Source of the DNA: Caulobacteraceae bacterium UBA3198
GTDB taxonomy: Bacteria; Pseudomonadota; Alphaproteobacteria; Caulobacterales; Caulobacteraceae
Assembly: GCA_002363865.1 (NCBI GenBank)
Contig: DEWY01000004.1
Span: 163,037-227,036 of the forward strand
Reading direction: 5' to 3'
DNA length: 64,000 nucleotides
In this document: piece after piece, positions 17,763 through 25,490 of the stretch
How positions within the stretch are numbered: position 1 is the first letter of the stretch
Layout: each line of letters starts with the position of its first letter
Position numbers and translations under genes: made by a program
Notes under the pieces: generated by a model
Seen by the model: only the letters and a program-made list of their open reading frames with translations
What the model was told of the DNA's origin: nothing
The model's database searches: none

Positions 17763-19188
17763 AGCCGCGGACGTTCTCGTCGATGGCCTGGGCCAGAGAC
17801 AGGAGCCGGGCGTCGGTCCCATGGCCCCCGATCAGCTGGGCGCCCACCGGCAGGCCGTCGGCGGCGATCCCGGCTGGCAGGGTGGTCGCCGGCAACAGGC
17901 AGGCCGTGGCCAGCGCGATCCAGCCCAGCATGGTGATGTAGGGCGCGCCGCCCCCGTCGGAGAATTTCAGCCGCCGTGAGGCGAACGAGCCCTGGCTGTG
18001 GGGGAAGGCCGTGCTGGGCGCGATGGGCGCGAGGATGGCGTCATAGCCCTCGAACACCGCCTCCATCTCCCGGCGCAGACGCGCCCGGATGGCGTCGGCC
18101 GCCAGCCAGTCCCGGTGGCGGGCGGTATAGGCCATCACCGTGCCGGCCCAGGAGAAGGGCCCGGCGCCCCGGCTCCGCGCGAACCGGGCGGCCGGGCGCA
18201 TCAGCTCCATGCGGCGGATCTGGCTCTCGGGCATATCGGCGCCGACGATGGAGCCCAGCAGCAGCAGATAGGCCTCCAGCAGGGTCTCCACATCCACCGG
18301 CGGGGAGATCACCTCGACCTGGGCGCCGGCCGCGGCCAGCTCCACGCTGTAAGCCTCCAGCACTGCCCGAACCTGCGGGTCCAGCGGCAGGCCCGGCGCC
18401 TCGAGCCAAAGGCCGATGCGGGCCTTGGTCAGGTCGGCCGGGGGGGCCTTGGGCGAGACCCCGCCATCGGCGATCACCGACAGGAGCAGCCGCAGATCCC
18501 GGGCCGAGCGAGCCATGGGGCCGATGACGTTCAGGTCCGGTTCCTGCCAGGAGCCGGGCTTGGGCGGCACATGGCCATGCTGGGGGGTGAGCGCCCAGGT
18601 GGGCTTGTGCGAGAAGACCCCGCAGAAATGGGCCGGCACGCGCAGGGACCCGCCGATGTCCGAGCCGATCTCCAGGGCCGTGACCCCGGCGGCCAGGGCT
18701 GCGGCCGCCCCGCCGGACGATCCGCCCGGCGTACGGCTCACGTCCCAGGGATTGTTGCTGGTCCCGTAGAGGCCATTGAAGCTCTGCCAGTCCCCGGCCA
18801 TGACCGGCACATTGGTCTTGCCCCAGATCACGGCGCCGGCTCGCCTGGCCTGAGCCACAACCGCGGCGTCCTCGGCCTGACGGCGGCGGAAGGCCTCCAG
18901 CCCCGACGAGGCCGGCATGCCGCTGACGTCCAGGGTGTCCTTGATGGTCATGGGCAGACCGGCCAGCGGCCCCAGCGCCCCGCCCCGGGCCCGGATGTCG
19001 TCAATGGCCTTGGCCCGCTCCAGGGCCCGCTCCAGATCGGCGGCGACCACGGCGTTCAGCCGTCGGTGGGTCTGTTCGTGCCGGGCCAGGGTGAGCTTCA
19101 GCAGCTCCACGGCGGTAACCCGGCCAGAGGCCAGCAGCGCCAGCTGGCCCGAGGCGTCGAGGCTGAGCAGGTCGAGATCGCCGCTCAC
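17740..19188 (-). CDS. Amidase (amidase-signature family)
   Basis: A 482-residue amidase-signature hydrolase. The Ser-cisSer-Lys triad is visible: Lys in PMTIKDTLDV (about residue 82), the Gly/Ser-rich core TPGGSSGGAAAALAAG and the nucleophile region GSDIGGSLRVPAHF. Family members hydrolyse diverse amides; the substrate here is unknown. It lacks the full GatA context (no gatB/gatC). Its start overlaps the dapB stop by 4 bp (ATGA), so the two are probably co-transcribed, possibly with no metabolic link. Confidence 0.9.
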   Translation of the reverse strand: MSGDLDLLSLDASGQLALLASGRVTAVELLKLTLARHEQTHRRLNAVVAADLERALERAKAIDDIRARGGALGPLAGLPMTIKDTLDVSGMPASSGLEAFRRRQAEDAAVVAQARRAGAVIWGKTNVPVMAGDWQSFNGLYGTSNNPWDVSRTPGGSSGGAAAALAAGVTALEIGSDIGGSLRVPAHFCGVFSHKPTWALTPQHGHVPPKPGSWQEPDLNVIGPMARSARDLRLLLSVIADGGVSPKAPPADLTKARIGLWLEAPGLPLDPQVRAVLEAYSVELAAAGAQVEVISPPVDVETLLEAYLLLLGSIVGADMPESQIRRMELMRPAARFARSRGAGPFSWAGTVMAYTARHRDWLAADAIRARLRREMEAVFEGYDAILAPIAPSTAFPHSQGSFASRRLKFSDGGGAPYITMLGWIALATACLLPATTLPAGIAADGLPVGAQLIGGHGTDARLLSLAQAIDENVRGFTPPPAG

Positions 19189-19979
19189 CGGGCGGCCTCA
19201 GCGGCGCGCGATTTCAATCCCAGCACATCCTGCATGTCATAGGCGCCCGGCGGCTGCCGCACGGCCCAGAGGCCGGCCTCCACCGCGCCGCGGGCGAACA
19301 GGCTGCGGTCCCGGGCCGAGTGCGACAGGGTCAGGATCTCGTCATCGGCGGCGAAGACCACCGAATGCTCGCCGATGATGCCGCCGCCGCGCATCACCGA
19401 ATAGCCGATCTCGCCGTCGGGCCGCGCGCCGGTGATCCCGTCCCGGGCGGCCCGCGCCACCGTCTCCAGGGCCACATTGCGCCCGTCCGCGGCGGCCTGC
19501 GCCAGCATGATCGCCGTGCCGGACGGCGCATCGACCTTGCGCCGATGGTGGGCCTCGAAGACCTCGATGTCGTAGTCTGAGGCCGCCAGGGCCCGCGCGG
19601 CCTGGGCCACCAGGCCCAGCAGCATGTTGACGCCCAGGGAGAAGTTGCCCGCCCGCACGATGGGAATGGCCTTCGCCGCCTGATCGATCACCGCGATCTG
19701 GTCGGCGTCAAAGCCGGTGGAGCCGATCACCAGCGCGATATCGCCCCGGGCGGCGCACACCTGGGCCAGTTCCACCGACGCCTGAGGCGTGGAGAAGTCC
19801 ACCACCACCTGGGCGGCCGCCAGCGCACTGGCCTGATCCACCAACCGGGGATCGTCGGCGCCCGGCCGATCGAAACAGGCGAAGACGCCGGCGTCGGAGC
19901 GGGCCTCCAGCACGGACACCACCGCCTGGCCCATCCGGCCAAGGGCGCCTGAGACAGCGAAACGAACAGGTGCGGTCAG
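19185..19979 (-). CDS. dapB: 4-hydroxy-tetrahydrodipicolinate reductase, probable CTG start
   Basis: NAD(P)H-dependent reductase of the lysine/diaminopimelate pathway. Catalytic motifs are present: EAHHRRKVDAPSGTA, GEHSVVFA and the C-terminal GAYDMQDVLGL. The first ATG (19934) would begin inside the nucleotide-binding motif VSGALGRMG and delete the first beta strand. The frame is open upstream to a TGA but offers no ATG, GTG or TTG; the only near-cognate start is CTG at 19979, with GGAGAG about 6 nt upstream. That gives 264 residues, normal for DapB (about 270). I therefore extend the gene to the CTG. Confidence 0.85.
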   Translation of the reverse strand: MTAPVRFAVSGALGRMGQAVVSVLEARSDAGVFACFDRPGADDPRLVDQASALAAAQVVVDFSTPQASVELAQVCAARGDIALVIGSTGFDADQIAVIDQAAKAIPIVRAGNFSLGVNMLLGLVAQAARALAASDYDIEVFEAHHRRKVDAPSGTAIMLAQAAADGRNVALETVARAARDGITGARPDGEIGYSVMRGGGIIGEHSVVFAADDEILTLSHSARDRSLFARGAVEAGLWAVRQPPGAYDMQDVLGLKSRAAEAAR

Positions 19980-20089
19980 GACGGTCTCTCCGAAGGCTCA
20001 CGCGACGCAAGGCAGCGAATGTCGCCCCTGGGCGGGCGCGGTCAAGGGCGGAGCTTGCGCGGAGGCGGGGGCGGAGGCAGGCGGGGCGC

Positions 20090-20497
20090 TTAGGCTCCCG
20101 CCAGCCAGTCCTCGCAACGCAAGCCGTCGACCCGGCGAAACTCTGACAGATTGCCGGTGATCACGGTCAGGCCCCGGCTGCGCGCGTGGCCGGCGATCAG
20201 GAGGTCATAGCCGCCGATCATCTCCCCCCGGGCCTCCAGATTGGCGCGGATATCGGCGGCGTGGTCGGCGGCGGCGGCGTCGAAGGCCAGCACCTCCAGC
20301 CGTGCGGCGAACCGCTCCACTTCGTTTCGATTGTGCGCCGGCCGCGCCGACTTGGCCGCCCCGTGCAGCAGCTCGGTCATCACGATGGTGGAGATGCAGA
20401 GGCTGTCGGCCTCCAGATTGAACCGCTCGCGAACCTGCGGCGGCCGGTCCCGCAGCATCCGGATGCAGAGATTGGTGTCGAGCAGGTAGCGCAGCAT
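20090..20497 (-). CDS. vapC: VapC-family PIN-domain toxin
   Basis: A 135-residue PIN-domain endoribonuclease toxin; VapC enzymes cleave specific RNAs such as initiator tRNA. The acidic metal-binding residues are in place: D7 in LLDTNLCIRML, the Glu in MTELLHGA near 42, and the Asp in GGYDLLIAGHA near 98, followed by TGNLSEFRRVDGL. Its ATG directly abuts the vapB stop with no gap. The downstream 110 bp before dapB hold nothing else recognisable. Confidence 0.93.
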   Translation of the reverse strand: MLRYLLDTNLCIRMLRDRPPQVRERFNLEADSLCISTIVMTELLHGAAKSARPAHNRNEVERFAARLEVLAFDAAAADHAADIRANLEARGEMIGGYDLLIAGHARSRGLTVITGNLSEFRRVDGLRCEDWLAGA

Positions 20498-20719
20498 TCA
20501 GAACGGCTCGCGGCCCTGCGCCGCCGGCTGATCCCGCTCGCCCAGATCCACGCCGGGCGCATCGAAGAAGTCGTCCCAGATGGCGTCGGCCGGCACGATG
20601 ACCCGCCGCTTCCCATCCCGCAGCACCGCCACGGCCCGCACGCTATCTGGAAAGGCCACGTCCTTGGGCAGGCGCACAGCCTGGGAGCGGTTGGACTGAA
20701 AGAGGGTCGTGCGGGTCAT
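20498..20719 (-). CDS. vapB: VapB-family antitoxin
   Basis: A 73-residue antitoxin with a SpoVT/AbrB-type DNA-binding fold at residues 3-45 (TTLFQSNRSQAVRLPKDVAF) and a C-terminal tail that would bind VapC. It would neutralise the toxin and repress its own promoter. A perfect 9-bp inverted repeat lies 13 bp upstream of the ATG. Confidence 0.92.
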   Translation of the reverse strand: MTRTTLFQSNRSQAVRLPKDVAFPDSVRAVAVLRDGKRRVIVPADAIWDDFFDAPGVDLGERDQPAAQGREPF

Positions 20720-20731
20720 GGGCGGCCTCGT

Positions 20732-20754
20732 GGGATATACAGAAGGTATATCCC
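20732..20754. promoter_or_regulatory. VapB operator palindrome
   Basis: GGGATATAC-AGAAG-GTATATCCC is a perfect 9-bp inverted repeat with a 5-bp spacer just upstream of vapB. It is AT-rich in an otherwise GC-rich region and probably overlaps the promoter. VapB-type antitoxins typically bind such sites for autoregulation. Confidence 0.75.
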
Positions 20755-20781
20755 GCCGCGGGGCGGATCAAGCGGCCGGTC

Positions 20782-21048
20782 TCAATAGTGATAGCGGCAT
20801 TGGGCGATTTCGAGCTGCTGGGCGGCGCCCGCGCCGCTCACCCGGTAGACGAGCCGGTCCTCCAGGGTGATCCGGCGGGACCACCACCCTTTCAGATCGC
20901 CGCGAAGGGGCTCAGGCTTGCCTGTGCCCTGGAACGGCGTGCGCATGCACTCCTTGATAAGGCCGTTCAGTCGCGCCAGCACATTGGCGTCGGTCTTCTG
21001 CCAATGGAGATAGTCGTCCCAGGCCTGGTCGGCGAAGACCAGCCTCAC
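20782..21048 (-). CDS. yoeB: YoeB/Txe-family mRNA interferase toxin
   Basis: An 88-residue RelE-fold toxin that cleaves mRNA on the ribosome. It closely follows YoeB: VFADQAWDDYLHWQKTD, the catalytic Glu in GKPEPLRGDL, WWSRRIT, the Arg in EDRLVYRV and the C-terminal RYHY with the catalytic His. I chose the GTG at 21048, which overlaps the antitoxin stop by 4 bp (GTGA); longer readings of this frame are antisense-like and not homologous. The last residues match the typical end. Confidence 0.95.
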   Translation of the reverse strand: MRLVFADQAWDDYLHWQKTDANVLARLNGLIKECMRTPFQGTGKPEPLRGDLKGWWSRRITLEDRLVYRVSGAGAAQQLEIAQCRYHY

Positions 21049-21299
21049 GGTTCGATAAGCTGCCGCTCTGAACCGGCGCCCGCGTCGAGCTGGGCGATCG
21101 CATCGGTAAGGCGCTGGGCGTTGGCCGGCCGGGAGACCAGATGCAGGGTCTCCTCCATCGCGTTCCAGTCGGCCAGCGAGACCATCACCACCGCCTCGCC
21201 GCGGGTGCGCGTCACAACGATCGGGGCGCGATCCTCCACGACCTTGTCCATCATCGTCTTCAGGTTCGCGCGGGCGTCGGAATAGGTGATCACATCCAT
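21045..21299 (-). CDS. yefM: YefM/Phd-family antitoxin
   Basis: An 84-residue antitoxin starting MDVITYSDARANLKTMMDKV, the classic YefM N-terminus. The DNA-binding Phd/YefM domain is at 1-55 and includes VTRTRGEAVVMVSLADW; the flexible C-terminal half wraps the toxin. AGGAGG stands 6 nt before the ATG, and a TGTACG/CGTACA inverted repeat lies 25 bp upstream. The frame extends further 5', but the homologous start is at 21299. Confidence 0.95.
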   Translation of the reverse strand: MDVITYSDARANLKTMMDKVVEDRAPIVVTRTRGEAVVMVSLADWNAMEETLHLVSRPANAQRLTDAIAQLDAGAGSERQLIEP

Positions 21300-21642
21300 C
21301 GGTCGCCTCCTGTCCCCGCAGTATGTACGAAACATCGTACAATACAAGGTGGGCGGGAGCCCTAGGCTTCCGGCTGCGCCCAGAGCACGTTCCGGAGAGC
21401 GCTTGACGGGTTCAGTGGCCGACAATGTGATAGGGTGTGAGCTCCCATCCGCTCCCCTTGCACTATTTGACCCGGCCGCTGTGCTCTCCTCATGGCGGCG
21501 ATATGGTCGTGAACCTTGTCATCAAGGTCGAGACTGGCAAAATCCTTGGCAGTTGGTGCAAAGTGGGCGAAGGCCTGCTGCCTTGGCCACATTCTAGGCC
21601 ATCACCGGTCTACCCGCCGGCCGCGCCGCAATAGATCGACTC
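21300..21642. other. Intergenic region between yefM and the Abi gene
   Basis: 343 bp between divergent genes. The left end holds the YefM operator. A sigma70-like promoter reading right is TTGACG (21403-21408), 17 bp, TGTGAT (21426-21431), which would give a ~200-nt leader before the Abi ATG at 21643. A 76-codon minus-strand frame (21362-21592) has no recognisable similarity or SD and is not called. No terminator, repeat or att site is seen. Confidence 0.5.
21324..21341. promoter_or_regulatory. YefM operator / promoter region
   Basis: TGTACG-AAACAT-CGTACA is a perfect 6-bp inverted repeat with a 6-bp spacer. YefM-YoeB complexes are known to recognise TGTACA-like hexamers, so this is a good autoregulatory site. 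On the minus strand TTGTAC and TACATACT could be the -35 and -10 elements. Confidence 0.65.
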
Positions 21643-22956
21643 ATGTCCGAGCCGGCTGAAGACATCGAACCCTTCCTCGCAACGGTCGCGGAATTGCTGG
21701 CCGCGGAAGGAATGAATCCCGCGGTGGAAATTCTGCGGACCTCTGAACCGCGAGCTGTGCAGACTGGGTACGACAACTGGAATGGTGGGACCACACTCTG
21801 GACCATCTTCCTCGAGGTCACGCCGGTCGTATTCGGCCAATTGGGCGATCGACGCACAATAATAGAAGAACAGATCGACAAGCGCCTAAAGGCTGTCGTC
21901 GGTAAGCATTCAACGGACTGGTATAACGTCGAGATCACGCCCCTTGTGCAGGCACGCCCTAACTGGCGGGCTGAAAGTAGTGAGCTGTCCGAGGCGACCC
22001 GCCGAAACATCATCGATGGCCTTCGCATTGAGGGGACTGCGTGGGCGGGCCAACTGGGCGAAGTCGAGTTTCTGGAGCGGATATTCGATCTGCGCACGCT
22101 TCCATCCACCGACAATCGGTTCCCCGACGCCGCTGGGGACATCTGGCAGCACCGGGTCAACAATCCGCAGGACTGGTCCGACGACTGGATATTTGGCGAC
22201 AGGCGGTTCGGCCTTGTGGGCGGCCCAACCGATACCTTTTTGCGGTTCCTTTGTGAGATGGTCCACCCAGTCGTCAGACCGGATCGGAATGAAGCTCTAA
22301 AGCTGGTCCAGCACTTCAATGATCAGCTCCGCCCTCAGGGGTGGGGCCTAATTGAAGAAGAGAAGATCGCCGGCCGGCCGCGCTACGTGGCGCAACAGAT
22401 CCGCATGGAAGGTGGCCGCGCCGTATCGCGAGCGCGCACGGTGGCGGACGCTTTAGACGCCGGGTGGATGCAGAAAGAAATCGAGCGCCTAGAGAACGCC
22501 ATCGAACGTGACCCTGCGCTGGCGATTGGAACTGCTAAGGATCTAGTTGAAAGCTGCTGCAAGACCATCCTCTTGAAGCGCGGGGTGGCGATATCCAAAG
22601 CTGACACGTTGCCGGACCTAACCAAAGCGCTTGTGAAGGAGCTGAAGCTGGTCCCTGCAGGCATTTCTGACGAGGCCAAAGGCGCGGAAACTGTCCGACT
22701 TGTTCTTCGAAATCTGTCCAGCCTAACCCACTATCTCGCCGAACTTAGGGGCTTGTATGGTTCGGGCCATGGCCGCGACGGTCGCCACCGTGGACTGGAA
22801 CCTCGTCACGCACGTCTAGCCGTTGGAGCGGCGGTCGCCTTCATCGATTTTGTCACCGATACACACCACAAGCACGCAGCAGCGGTCATGCTGCCAGAAA
22901 AATCCGCTGATACTCAGGTCGGCCAACGAAGCGGAACGCCCGAAGTTCGCAGTTGA
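21643..22956 (+). CDS. Abortive-infection family protein (AbiJ-NTD3-like + Abi_C)
   Basis: A 437-residue candidate phage-defence protein. Residues 1-110 (with WNGGTTLWTIFLEV and IIEEQIDKRL) are not assigned to a family. Residues about 118-247 match my memory of the AbiJ N-terminal domain 3 family (LPSTDNRF, GDIWQHRVNN, DDWIFGDRRFGL, FLCEMVHPVVRPD). Residues about 285-405 look like the Abi_C domain: AIGTAKDLVESCCKTIL, then RGLYGSGHGR and LEPRHARLAVGAA. R369-x6-H376 fits the HEPN RNase motif. No clear SD precedes the ATG. The gene is visibly less GC-rich than its neighbours and lies beside two toxin-antitoxin pairs, suggesting horizontal acquisition. Confidence 0.8.
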   Translation: MSEPAEDIEPFLATVAELLAAEGMNPAVEILRTSEPRAVQTGYDNWNGGTTLWTIFLEVTPVVFGQLGDRRTIIEEQIDKRLKAVVGKHSTDWYNVEITPLVQARPNWRAESSELSEATRRNIIDGLRIEGTAWAGQLGEVEFLERIFDLRTLPSTDNRFPDAAGDIWQHRVNNPQDWSDDWIFGDRRFGLVGGPTDTFLRFLCEMVHPVVRPDRNEALKLVQHFNDQLRPQGWGLIEEEKIAGRPRYVAQQIRMEGGRAVSRARTVADALDAGWMQKEIERLENAIERDPALAIGTAKDLVESCCKTILLKRGVAISKADTLPDLTKALVKELKLVPAGISDEAKGAETVRLVLRNLSSLTHYLAELRGLYGSGHGRDGRHRGLEPRHARLAVGAAVAFIDFVTDTHHKHAAAVMLPEKSADTQVGQRSGTPEVRS

Positions 22957-23110
22957 GCCCTAATCGGCCTCCACCAGCCGCGCCTCACGCCCTACCCCCC
23001 ACCCGCAATTCCTACCCCTGCGCGGGAGTCTTGCGGTTGTGGCGGGGGGGCGGGGTATGTAGGTTGCGGCCCTCTTCCATCACCAGTGTCTGCAAGGACC
23101 GTCCGCGCTC

Positions 23111-25399
23111 ATGAGCGACGCCGAGAAACGCACCTTCACCGACGAGGAGGCGCTGAGCTTCCACCGTCTGCCCACCCCTGGGAAAATCGCCATCGTGCCG
23201 ACCAAGCCGATGGCCACGCAGCGGGACCTCTCGCTGGCCTATTCCCCCGGCGTGGCCGTCCCGGTGCTGGCGATCGCCGAGGATCCGGACAAGGCCTATG
23301 ACTACACCTCCAAGGGCAACCTGGTGGCGGTCATCTCCAATGGCACGGCCATTCTGGGGCTGGGCAATCTGGGGGCGCTGGCGTCCAAGCCGGTGATGGA
23401 GGGCAAGAGCGTCCTCTTCAAGCGCTTCGCCGACGTGGACTCCATCGATGTGGAGGTCTCGGCCACCGACCCCGACGAGATCATCACCGTGATCAAGAAC
23501 ATCGGGATCACCTATGGCGGCATCAATCTGGAGGACATCAAGTCTCCGGAATGCTTCCGCATCGAGACCGAGCTGCAGGAGCTGCTCGACATCCCGGTCT
23601 TCCATGACGACCAGCATGGCACGGCGATCATCTCGGCCGCGGGCCTGCTTAACGCCTGCAAGATCACCGGCCGGTCCCTGGACGAGGTCAAGGTGGTGCT
23701 GTGCGGCGCCGGCGCGGCGGGCATCGCTTCGCTCGAGCTGATGAAGGCCATGGGGGTGCGGAACGAAAACTGCATCGCCGTGGACAATACCGGCGTCATC
23801 TATCGCGGCCGCTCCGAAGGCATGAACCAGTGGAAGTCGGCCCACGCCATCGACACCGACAAGCGCACCCTGGCGGACGCCCTGGACGGCGCCGACGTGT
23901 TCCTGGGCCTTTCGGTCAAGGGCGCGGTGACCCCGGAGATGGTGGCCTCCATGGCGCCCAATCCGATCATCTTCGCCATGGCCAATCCCGATCCGGAGAT
24001 CACGCCCGAAGAGGTCCACGCTATCCGCCAGGACGCCATCATGGCGACCGGGCGCAGCGACTATCCCAACCAGGTCAACAACGTCCTGGGCTTCCCCTAC
24101 ATCTTCCGCGGCGCCCTGGACGTGCGGGCGCGCCGGGTGAACATGGAGATGAAGATCGCCTGCGCCCAGGCGCTGGCGGCGCTCGCCCAGGAGGACGTGC
24201 CCGACGAGGTGGCCGCGGCCTATCACGGGGTGCAGCTGAAGTTCGGCCCGCAATACATCATCCCCAGCCCCTTCGATCCGCGGCTGATCTCCTACATTCC
24301 GCCGTTTGTGGCCCAGGCGGCCATGGACACCGGCGTGGCGCGCAAGCCCATCGAGGACATGGACGCCTATCGCGCCCAGCTGGCCCAGCGCCTGGACCCC
24401 ACCGCGGCCTTCCTGCAGAAGCTGCAGGGCGCGGTCCTGTCGGGTCCGAAGAAGCGCGTGGTGTTCGCCGAGGGCGAGGAGCCCAGCGTGATCCGCGCGG
24501 CCTACGCCTTTCAGACCGCGGGCCTGGGCGAGGCCATTCTGGTGGGCCGCGACGAGCTGGTGGCCGAGAACATGCGGGCGGTGGGGCTCAGCCCCACCGA
24601 CGCCAACCTGCGGGTCGTCAACGCCCGGACGTCGGACCACAATCCGGAGTTCGCCGAGTTCCTCTACAAGCGGCTGCAGCGTCAGGGCTATCTGATGCGC
24701 GACGTGCAGCGGCTGGTGAACCAGGACCGCAACTCCTTCGCCGCCTGCATGGTGGCGCTCGGCCACGCCGACGGCATGGTGACCGGGGTGACGCGCTCCT
24801 ATGACCAGGTGCTCGACGAGGTCCTGCGGGTGATCGATCCGGCCCCGGCCGGCCGGGTGATGGGCATGTCGGTCCTGCTGGGCAAGGGCCACACCCTGTT
24901 CATCGCCGACAGCAATGTCACCGAAATGCCCGAGGCCGAGGACCTGGTGGAGATCGCGCTGGAGGCCGCCCAGGCCGTCAAGGCCCTGGGCTACACCCCG
25001 CGCCTGGCCTTCATGTCCTATTCCACCTTCGGCAATCCCATGGGCGACCGCTCCGAAAAGGTGCGCGACGCCGTGGCCATGCTCGACGAGATGGAGCTCG
25101 ACTTCGAATATGAGGGCGAGATGCCGCCGTCGCTGGCCCTGGAGCCGGAGCGTCGGGGCAACTTCCCGTTCATGCGCCTGACCGGCCCGGCCAATGTGCT
25201 GATCATGCCGGCCATCCACTCGGCCTATATCTCCACTCAGCTGGTGCAGGCCTTTGGCGGCGCCACCCTGGTGGGCCCGATCCTGCTCGGCCTCGAAAAG
25301 TCGGTGCAGATCGCGCCCCTGTCCTCCTCGGTCAGCCGCATCCTGCAGCTGGCCACCCTGGCCGCCTACGACCTGCGCCAGACCGAGGCCCCGCGCTGA
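23111..25399 (+). CDS. maeB: NADP-dependent malic enzyme (MaeB type)
   Basis: Oxidative decarboxylation of malate to pyruvate with NADP reduction. The 762 residues comprise a malic-enzyme half (1-430: YSPGVAVPVLAI, FHDDQHGTAIISAAGL, dinucleotide site CGAGAAGIASLELM) and a C-terminal phosphotransacetylase-like half (435-760: GPILLGLEKSVQIAPLSSS), which in this family is regulatory rather than clearly catalytic. AAGGA precedes the ATG by about 12 nt. It is an ordinary core gene bordering the accessory island on its right. Confidence 0.96.
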   Translation: MSDAEKRTFTDEEALSFHRLPTPGKIAIVPTKPMATQRDLSLAYSPGVAVPVLAIAEDPDKAYDYTSKGNLVAVISNGTAILGLGNLGALASKPVMEGKSVLFKRFADVDSIDVEVSATDPDEIITVIKNIGITYGGINLEDIKSPECFRIETELQELLDIPVFHDDQHGTAIISAAGLLNACKITGRSLDEVKVVLCGAGAAGIASLELMKAMGVRNENCIAVDNTGVIYRGRSEGMNQWKSAHAIDTDKRTLADALDGADVFLGLSVKGAVTPEMVASMAPNPIIFAMANPDPEITPEEVHAIRQDAIMATGRSDYPNQVNNVLGFPYIFRGALDVRARRVNMEMKIACAQALAALAQEDVPDEVAAAYHGVQLKFGPQYIIPSPFDPRLISYIPPFVAQAAMDTGVARKPIEDMDAYRAQLAQRLDPTAAFLQKLQGAVLSGPKKRVVFAEGEEPSVIRAAYAFQTAGLGEAILVGRDELVAENMRAVGLSPTDANLRVVNARTSDHNPEFAEFLYKRLQRQGYLMRDVQRLVNQDRNSFAACMVALGHADGMVTGVTRSYDQVLDEVLRVIDPAPAGRVMGMSVLLGKGHTLFIADSNVTEMPEAEDLVEIALEAAQAVKALGYTPRLAFMSYSTFGNPMGDRSEKVRDAVAMLDEMELDFEYEGEMPPSLALEPERRGNFPFMRLTGPANVLIMPAIHSAYISTQLVQAFGGATLVGPILLGLEKSVQIAPLSSSVSRILQLATLAAYDLRQTEAPR

Positions 25400-25439
25400 T
25401 GGCTTACGGCGCCCGCCAGCTTATCTGACGGATCGCGCG

Positions 25440-25480
25440 CCTTCGGGGCGGCGGGCGATCCGCCGTCCGCCCCCCGAAGG
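25440..25480 (+). promoter_or_regulatory. Long hairpin covering the SD of the Hsp70-like gene
   Basis: CCTTCGGGG at 25440-25448 pairs with CCCCGAAGG at 25472-25480, with further GG.GG / CC.CC pairing inside and a loop around GCGAT. The 3' arm runs into the SD (GAAGGAG, 25476-25482) of the gene starting at 25491. It may be an RNA switch, a thermosensor-like element or a partial maeB terminator. Confidence 0.45.
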
Positions 25481-25490
25481 AGTCCGCGCC

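Noticed and set aside
21362..21592. 76-codon minus-strand frame between yefM and the Abi gene
   Set aside because: No SD, no recognisable motifs and overlapping a likely promoter; most likely chance.
20090..22956. Integrated prophage or transposon
   Set aside because: No integrase, transposase, terminal repeats or tRNA attachment site were seen around the island.
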